This document shows, one piece after another, positions 57,550 through 64,000 of a DNA stretch of 64,000 bases. Origin of the DNA: Isoetes taiwanensis (Eukaryota; Streptophyta; Lycopodiopsida; Isoetales; Isoetaceae). Within the stretch, counting starts at the first letter, position 1; each line of letters opens with the position of its first letter. Location: NCBI GenBank assembly GCA_021234155.1, contig JAJEKV010000054.1, positions 2,955,702 through 3,019,701 on the forward strand, written 5' to 3'. The notes beneath the pieces were generated by a model, which was not told the DNA's origin, made no database searches, and was given only the letters and a program-made list of their open reading frames with translations. A program made the position numbers and the translations under genes.

Positions 57550-60500
57550 GTCAAGATGTTCGCGGTATTTCTAAGTTTTAGTCCCCTTTTAATATGTGAA
57601 TTATGTTGAAGTCATGTGAAGAATCTCAGTGTCTATTAACCATAAACATTTCTATCTTCTTTCATGAGACTTAAGGCATTGGCAAGCTTTACTAAATTCT
57701 TCTTGTGGCGTGAGCTTGGGTATCATTTGCATCAAGATGTTTATTCTTAGTAATTAGTCTAGTATTTCTAAGTTTTAGTCCCTTTTAATATGTGAATTAT
57801 GTTGAAGTCATGAAAAGCTTTATCTTTTCTATTCACATGGTGTCTGAATGGATAGTTGTGTTGTTTTAACATTTTCACTCCCGTAGCTTACAAACATAGG
57901 CTACGTGATTGAAGGTATTGGGTAGTTTATTGCACTAGGTGGATAGTGGCTTTTAGATATGCAAGTTTAGTTTTGAGGAGGCAAGGAACATTAAATATTG
58001 ATGCTTAGAGGTTGGCATGGCCAATGGTACCGCTATAGGACAAGCAAGTACGGTGACTCATGGAACAACATGAGATGCCACAATTTGGTCAAAATTTATG
58101 TTCGGATGATATCCGCTCTGTGACAAGAGTTAGGGGTACCAGGGGATTCATTGAGATCACCACAATTTGGTCAAAATTTATGGAATGTATGTCATTTGAT
58201 AATGCTACGATAAGGCATGCAAAATCAAGGATAGTTTGACAAAGCATTTCAAAGAGAGGAATTGAGAAGGAAAAAATTTCCATTGTATATTATTTATGTT
58301 CTTTTCCAATCCAAAATTTCCACTATATTTTAAGTCTTTTAATTTAATGTATTCCAATGAAATTCATAGTCTACATAGCCTTCTATACCCACGAACTTCA
58401 TTTCAAATTTTGATCTTCTTATTTTGTATTTGTCCATCAAGGCATCATATCTAATGCTGAATTGGATAATTAAAAGGGAATACTTTGTATTTGTGGATCC
58501 CTCTCCATAGTGTTATAGATCCGATTGGATAAATATCCATCAAGGATGGTGATGGACATTCTTATTTTCTTTTGCTACATGGAAGGTCAGGAGATTCTTC
58601 TTGGACATAAGCTTGAAGGTATCATTTGCATCAAGATGTTTATTCTTAGTAGTTAACATGTATTTCTAAGTTTTAGTCCTTTTAATATGTGAATTATGTT
58701 GAAGTCATGAAAAGCTTTATCTTTTTCTATTCATATGTCGAATGGATAGTTGTGTTGTGGTTTTGATTTTCACAAGCGGAGCTTACAAACATAGGCTACT
58801 TTATTATTTGTAATAGTGATTGATTGGGTATTGGGTAGTTTATTGCACTAGGTGGTAATCCGCAGTTTTAGATATGCAAGTTTAGTTTTGAGGCAAGGAA
58901 CATTAAATATTGATGCTTAGAGATAGTATGTGCAGTATGGCATGGCCAATGGTACATATACTGCTAACAGGACAAGAGCAAGTACCGTGACTCATGGAAC
59001 AACATGAGATGCCACAATTCTTGGTGCAAAATTTATGTATCGGATGATATATCGCTAACGAGGACAAGAGCAAAAAGTACCGATGACTCATGGAACAACA
59101 TGAGATGCCACAATTCTTAAAGTGCAAAATTTATGTATCGGATGTATTAAAATTTGGACAATGCGATAAGGCATGCAAAAGCAAGGATCAGCTTGACAAA
59201 GCATTTCAAAGAGAGGAATTGAGAAGGAAAAATTGCGGCGTGTATATTATTTATTCGGTTCTTTCCAATCCAAAATTTCCAAGACTATATTTTAATGCTC
59301 TTTTAATTCCTAATGTATTCAATGAAATTCATAGTCTAGATATGCTTCTATACACCTCATCAACTCACGGGTCATTTTCATTTATAGAGGTCTTGATCAC
59401 CTTATTTTGTATTTGTCCATCAAGGCATCATATCTTTCTGATGGGATGATTTGAAGGGAATACTTTGTATTTGTGGAGCCATGCATAAGGTGCATTCCTT
59501 GCTGCATCCGATTGGATGAAAATATCCAAGATGCCATCCAAATACCGGGATGCAACGATGGACATTCTTATTTTCTTGCTACATGGAAGGTCACCGGAGA
59601 TGGGTCTCAGACAACCAAGAAGGTGAAGCTTTGAACTGCGGCATTTAGCCAGATGTTCTTAACATCTCTTTGCTCCAGAAAGCCATTATTTAGATTATTT
59701 AGATGACAAGCTTTATCTTTCTAATTCATATGCCCGAATATATGGTCTTTGCCGCTAATTTTCACAGTTTTGTTAACACCACGAACATAGGCTACTTTTT
59801 CATTTGTAAAAATAGTGATTCGATATTGGATAGTATGTGCACTAGGTGGTCGTCCACAGCTTTAGTTTGTGCAAGCTTAACGTTAAATGTTGATGCTTAG
59901 AGATAGTATGTTCAGTTGGCATGGCCAATGGTGCATATACTGCTAACAGAACAAGAGCAAGTATTCTTGGTGCAGAATTATCAGATATATAAAACTGGAC
60001 AGAATTATCAGATATATAAAACTGGACAGTGAGATAAGGCATGCAAAAACAAGGATCTCCTTGACAAAAAATTTCAAAGAGAGGAATTGAGAAGGGAAAA
60101 AGAACTTTGACACATGTATTATTTGTTCTTGGTTCTTTCCAATCCAAAATTTCTGGACTGAATCTTTAGATGCTCTTTCAAGTTCTGTTGTATTCCAATG
60201 AAATTCATAGAGTCTAGGTATGCTTCTATATGCCTCTGAACTCGATCATTTCATGTCTATCTTGATTCCTTATTCTATATTTGTCCATGATAATGGATCA
60301 TAGAACTTCGAGCTTCGAAGGGAGTAAATGAGCCTTTGTGTGCATCTCCATCAAAGGTGGCAGATGAATCACGTTGTGTTTATAGAGTTTTACATCTCAT
60401 TTTCACTTTGTTTTGAAGTGATTCTTTGTTGGAAGTTTTTGCGGTTGCAATCTTTGAAAGTTAGCAATACAGTCCGCTTTTGTGATATAGACATCATGTG

Positions 60501-60735
60501 AGGCATGCCATGCATAAGGTGCATTCCCTAGCTGCTTGGGTTGAATGAAAATAGCCAGATCCCATCCAAATACCCGAATGCAATTATGGACATATTCTTA
60601 CTTTCTTCCTGCATTGGAAGTCACCGAAGATGGGTCTGAGACAATCAAGAAGGTGAGTCTTTGAACTATGCATTTAGCCAGACGTTCTTCACATCTCTTT
60701 GCTCCAAGAAGCCATTATTTGGATGACATATTTAT
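57550..60735 (+). repeat. Satellite-like tandem array, units of ~0.9-1.0 kb
   Basis: The anchor ATTAAAT(A/G)TTGATGCTTAGAG occurs at about 57990, 58901 and 59883, and CATTTCAAAGAGAGGAATTG at about 58245, 59202 and 60072. Each unit carries the same order of segments, including AGTTTTAGTCC, TTATTGCACTAGGTGG and GGAACAACATGAGATGCC. Indels of up to about 100 bp separate units, and partial units lie at both ends. All open frames in it are repeats of each other in decayed form with no domain. Confidence 0.87.
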
Positions 60736-60740
60736 TCTTC

Positions 60741-60815
60741 ATTCCACTCTTATCTTATCTTTATTCTTATCTTATATTTATTCTTATCTTATCTTATCTT
60801 ATCTTTATTCTTTTA
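60741..60815. repeat. (CTTAT)n / (CTTTATT)n microsatellite
   Basis: Pentamer CTTAT interrupted by TTTATTC, at the right edge of the satellite-like array. Confidence 0.9.
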
Positions 60816-61985
60816 TTGCAGGAAACTAGGGCTTAAATTAGACATTTCTGTCAAGTTTTATCTCTCTTTTTATTGAGCGCCAGTCTTGGGTAGATGCTTG
60901 CTTGATTTCAAAATTGTTTTTCGTTTTTCTTCTTTCTTAACCTTCTTTGTATGTGCAAGCAGCTTTTGGGTAATAGTTGTGGAACATATGATACAAATAA
61001 TGACTTATAGTGATTATTTCCAAATGGGATTATTAGATCAAAGTGAAATCTAGAGTTCTCATTTTTATATTATTTTGACGATTTTCATAGCCCTATGTGT
61101 TAGGTTCTCAAGCTTTAGTCAGCTGGTCTTTGAGAACACAACCCACAGATCCTTTTTTATTATTGTAATTTTGATTTTGCATTAATTGTAGAAACACATT
61201 GTGAGTTCAAGTATGCATATAACTGCCTTCCTTCTTGAAGGTGCAATGCAGCAGAGAGTAGTTAATCCAAGTCTAAAACTATCAAGACAACTATGAAGAG
61301 ATTATAAATCGCAGTTAAGGGTGGATAGTCTGCCATGCAGAAACTAGAAACTGAACCGCCAGACTGCATGAATGGAGATTAGAGTGGATAGTTTCATCGT
61401 GAAACTAGAGACCGAACCACCGGTACATGAATATACTTCCGACTTCTAATTGCTATATATGCAGAGGGTAGACACATGAATGTAATGGTTAGAGTTCCTA
61501 AATGCACTGGAGCTTGAGCTAGAGTTCTTAAAGAACAGTTCTTAGGATCCGTACTCTTTCCATTATTATCTCTGGCAATGCTGATTGCATGAGAGGATGA
61601 CTTCCTCGGATCCCAAAGGCGGAGTTATACATCCATGATGTTTGCTAAAATGTAAAATGTTACATGATTGTAAACTCATTTATGAGTATCGATATGTTTT
61701 CCTTATTATGGAGAACATAAATGCTTAGCAATTAATACTAACCATGCAAGGTCCAGTAGAACATGTCAATGATATATTGGAAAACGCTATTGTGCATCTA
61801 GAATCACCTATGTATTGTCTGAAATATTTACAAGAAGGATTACTATCATGGGGATGCTAAAATGTAAAATATCAATATGATTATTTCTCATTTATGAATG
61901 TTTTATTCTTTTTGATTATGATGGACATAATTACCTAGCAATTAATACCAAACTCTCTTTCAAAGCATGCAAGGTGAATGTTTCA
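60816..61985. other. No recognisable gene
   Basis: AT-rich. GCTAAAATGTAAAAT and a GAACATAA/GGACATAA...TTAGCAATTAATAC segment occur twice (about 61640-61740 and 61855-61955), an old duplication of about 100 bp. Confidence 0.45.
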
Positions 61986-61986
61986 A

Positions 61987-62014
61987 AAAAAAAAATTTAA
62001 AAAAAAAAAAAAAA

Positions 62015-62085
<71 letters not shown>

Positions 62086-62340
62086 AAAAAAAAAAAAAAA
62101 AAAAAGCACGATGTGTACACCATTATATGAACAGTCTTACTAATGGTTCATATGCTACACATCGTGGTTTTTGATTTTTTTTTAAAAACAAAAAACACAA
62201 GAATCGCCATAACACACCCAAACAAAAAAAAAAAAAAAAAAAAAGATAAAAATTTAATGTAAAAATTTTTTTTGGTGTTTATAAAATTTTTTTTTTGTGT
62301 TTTTTTTTTTTTTTTTTGGTTTTTTTTTTGTTTTTTTTTT
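61987..62340. repeat. Poly(A)/poly(T) tract enclosing a hairpin
   Basis: A-runs with occasional TT fill 61987-62104. A hairpin follows: CACGATGTGTA...ATATGAAC (62107-62132) pairs with GTTCATAT..TACACATCGTG (62146-62166), 19 pairs with a small bulge. Then T-runs, a further A-run (62222-62244), and T/G-rich runs to 62340. A-rich left and T-rich right give an overall inverted-repeat character. Confidence 0.85.
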
Positions 62341-62629
62341 AATTAAATAATTTCATATAAGAAAATCATAAAACATAAAGCATAAGAGACAACTTAAAAT
62401 GCAATTTGCTCATGCACAAATGTATGTGCTTTAAATTATTTGGAGACATACAAAGCTGTCATATGGAAGCATACAAAACATCTTTTATTTAGTTGGCCAC
62501 TCTCTGAATAGCAAAACACCAAGAGCACAATGTTCTAGACACAACTCTATGCACCCATGGTCTGTGGGTGCTCTCGAGCGAGCATAGTCAATCCTTTAAG
62601 GTTTCGTACTAAAAGAGCACGAACACGGT
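62341..62629. other. No recognisable gene
   Basis: AT-rich spacer between the homopolymer tract and the hypothetical reading frame. Confidence 0.4.
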
Positions 62630-62959
62630 TCATCTACCACCACGAACACCGCCGCCGCGTGTGGAGACTTTCACGCGTTCATCGTCCATAGCAGTGAAGC
62701 ATTCCTCAAGAATATCATAAACATTTTTTAATGAAACTTGCAGCTCTAAGATGTTCCTTCCTGCATGCTTCGCCATCTCCAATGCATCAAAAAATGGGCC
62801 ATTCTCAACGTCTAGAACATTCTCTAATGCATTATCAATTTCCTTTTGCTCATCAATCGAGCCATCAGAATCAACATCTATGAAGGGGGTAAAGAGTGAT
62901 TTACTAAGTTCATCAATGTCCTTGTTTGCACCTACACACATGAACAAGTAATTAGTCAA
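62630..62959 (-). CDS. Hypothetical protein, probable single exon of a larger gene
   Basis: An open frame of 109 codons whose central part has regular amphipathic helices: ANKDIDELSKSLFTPFIDVD, IDNALENVLDVE, FDALEMAKHAGRNILELQ and LEECFTAMDDERVKV. The end is Gly/Arg-rich (RGGGVRGGR). The sequence TGTGTGTAG just before GTGCAAAC (about 62937) may be a splice acceptor, making this an internal or terminal exon. The composition looks like real coding sequence, but I do not recognise the family. It could belong with the locus at 63491-63923, which is on the same strand upstream. Confidence 0.4.
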   Translation of the reverse strand: MTNYLFMCVGANKDIDELSKSLFTPFIDVDSDGSIDEQKEIDNALENVLDVENGPFFDALEMAKHAGRNILELQVSLKNVYDILEECFTAMDDERVKVSTRGGGVRGGR

Positions 62960-63490
62960 TCAATAATATGATAAAATAATAAAAATAGAGAAAATACTAC
63001 ATATTCAAAAAAGCATTACTATGCCTAAGAAATAGATAAAGAATGATCTTTAAAATTTAAGGGGATGTAATCTTGGAAGGGAGTGAAATCGGGTTCCTCG
63101 GTGGAAAAGAATTTTGGGGTCTCTTGTTCATACTTTCGGTGTCCTCCACGCAAGGTTCCTGGAATCTACGTGTCATAACCATCATCAAGAGAATCACTGC
63201 TACGCTTTGGGACTAGAGAGGGGAGTGCATGAGCCATCAAGCTCATCTAATTTTTACGGCATCGTTCTCATCATCCCAAACCCTTCGCCTTCTTTTCCCC
63301 ACTTTACAGTATGGGAACAACGTCACTAGGTAGACCATAGATAACGCGTACATCTTTGATGGAGGCCCGAGTGGGTGTGAGGGTCAAGCGCCATCTTTGC
63401 TTCAACTTCGCTCTTGGCTAATGTGTGCGGGATTGGATGGGAGCACCCAAGCACTAGATAGAATAAACTTTTAGGTTCTTAACATCCGTG

Positions 63491-63923
63491 CTATGGTGTA
63501 GCACAAACTAGGGGTTCTTTGCTTTCTTCCATGGTACAATATGAAATGCTTGGCCTTATTTGCATCAAGTTTCGATTGTCTAGCGTGACACAATCCTTGA
63601 TTTCACACTGCTCCATATAAGGCATACTTATTCTTGCCTTTCTCCATTTCCCTGCACTAACCCCTTTGGCATAGTACTTAAAATGCATTTTGCCCATATC
63701 CTTAAGGCAATATCCAAGCATGCCGTCGAAACAATGCAAAGCGTGTGTCCTTTAGGGCCTTGCACATGATTACTCGCCCGGGGTTTATGCTCAACCCAAT
63801 CGAGCATGCTTGAGGCGGGGAGTTGACTGAATTAGGGGTTGTCATCTCCATCCACGAAAACACCGCTGCGGATGCACCATTCACGCTATGCGTCCCGGTG
63901 TCAAGAAACACGCACACCTTCAA
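63491..63923 (-). pseudogene. Frameshifted unrecognised protein (GMLGYCLKD motif)
   Basis: Two overlapping minus-strand frames fit one protein: KVCVFLDTGTHSVNGASAAV ... VIMCKALKDT (63923 to about 63735), then, one frame over, HCFDGMLGYCLKDMGKMHFK and YYAKGVSAGKW (about 63740-63491). The second part has the G-Y-C-x-K-D and nearby H-F pattern I loosely associate with replication-type proteins of mobile or viral-like elements, but I cannot name a family. One indel near 63735 breaks it. It continues towards, and possibly past, the window edge. Confidence 0.35.
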
Positions 63924-64000
63924 GTATATTTCCTCCCGGATGTCCCACGCAATGCTTACGGTGGCGCTTAAGTCAAGGACACTAGAAGCACGTGAACTAG

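Overview
This is nuclear DNA of a land plant. It is AT-rich, with genes split by short GT-AG introns, plant-type gene families, degraded Ty3/gypsy and Ty1/copia retrotransposons, Helitron ends and MITEs. The mix of tyrosine-recombinase elements, a DUF7869-type element and endonuclease fragments looks more like a non-flowering plant (bryophyte, lycophyte or fern) than an angiosperm, but that is inference and I cannot name the species.

Intact host genes are few. An SNM1/Artemis-family DNA-repair nuclease lies at 153-2283 (+, 4 exons). The N-alpha-acetyltransferase NAA50 lies at 20872-22048 (-, 3 exons). A mitochondrial [2Fe-2S] ferredoxin lies at 24746-26837 (+, 6 exons). In each, exon phases add up to an uninterrupted reading frame. 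Host-gene debris includes pieces of cobalamin-independent methionine synthase (12.0-12.5 kb), a BRWD/PHIP-like WD40 repeat (23.1 kb), queuine tRNA-ribosyltransferase (23.4-23.8 kb), a kinesin-14-like piece (35.8-36.0 kb) and a receptor-like LRR protein (42.1-43.9 kb). Several keep exact splice phases.

The most interesting content is a pair of related elements, A (3793-6742, minus) and B (16511-19874, plus). Each encodes an intron-containing tyrosine recombinase of the Crypton/DUF3504 type. Each also has 25-28 bp inverted repeats near its ends and a hairpin outside the 5' repeat, which is unusual because described Cryptons are generally reported without terminal inverted repeats. A has lost the first catalytic Arg. 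B keeps Arg, Arg, His and Tyr and is broken by about two single-base frameshifts and one stop. Between them sit two Helitron 3' ends of one family in opposite orientation (6843 minus, 16162 plus), enclosing the methionine synthase fragment.

The right half is mostly repeats and mobile DNA: a Mutator-type MITE with a 10-bp target duplication (27711-28163), a copia integrase remnant, a chromovirus-type Ty3/gypsy remnant with its 3' LTR (29.9-34.3 kb), an endonuclease-domain fragment (38.8-39.2 kb), another MITE (39311-39774), a dispersed CCTAGG-palindrome repeat (22.1, 35.2 and 45.2 kb), a duplicated 1.35-kb macro-repeat with tRNA-like boxes (46.3-49.1 kb), a broken DUF7869-type gene (52.9-56.2 kb), a satellite-like array of about 0.9-1.0 kb units (57.5-60.7 kb) and a poly(A)/poly(T) tract around a hairpin (62.0-62.3 kb).
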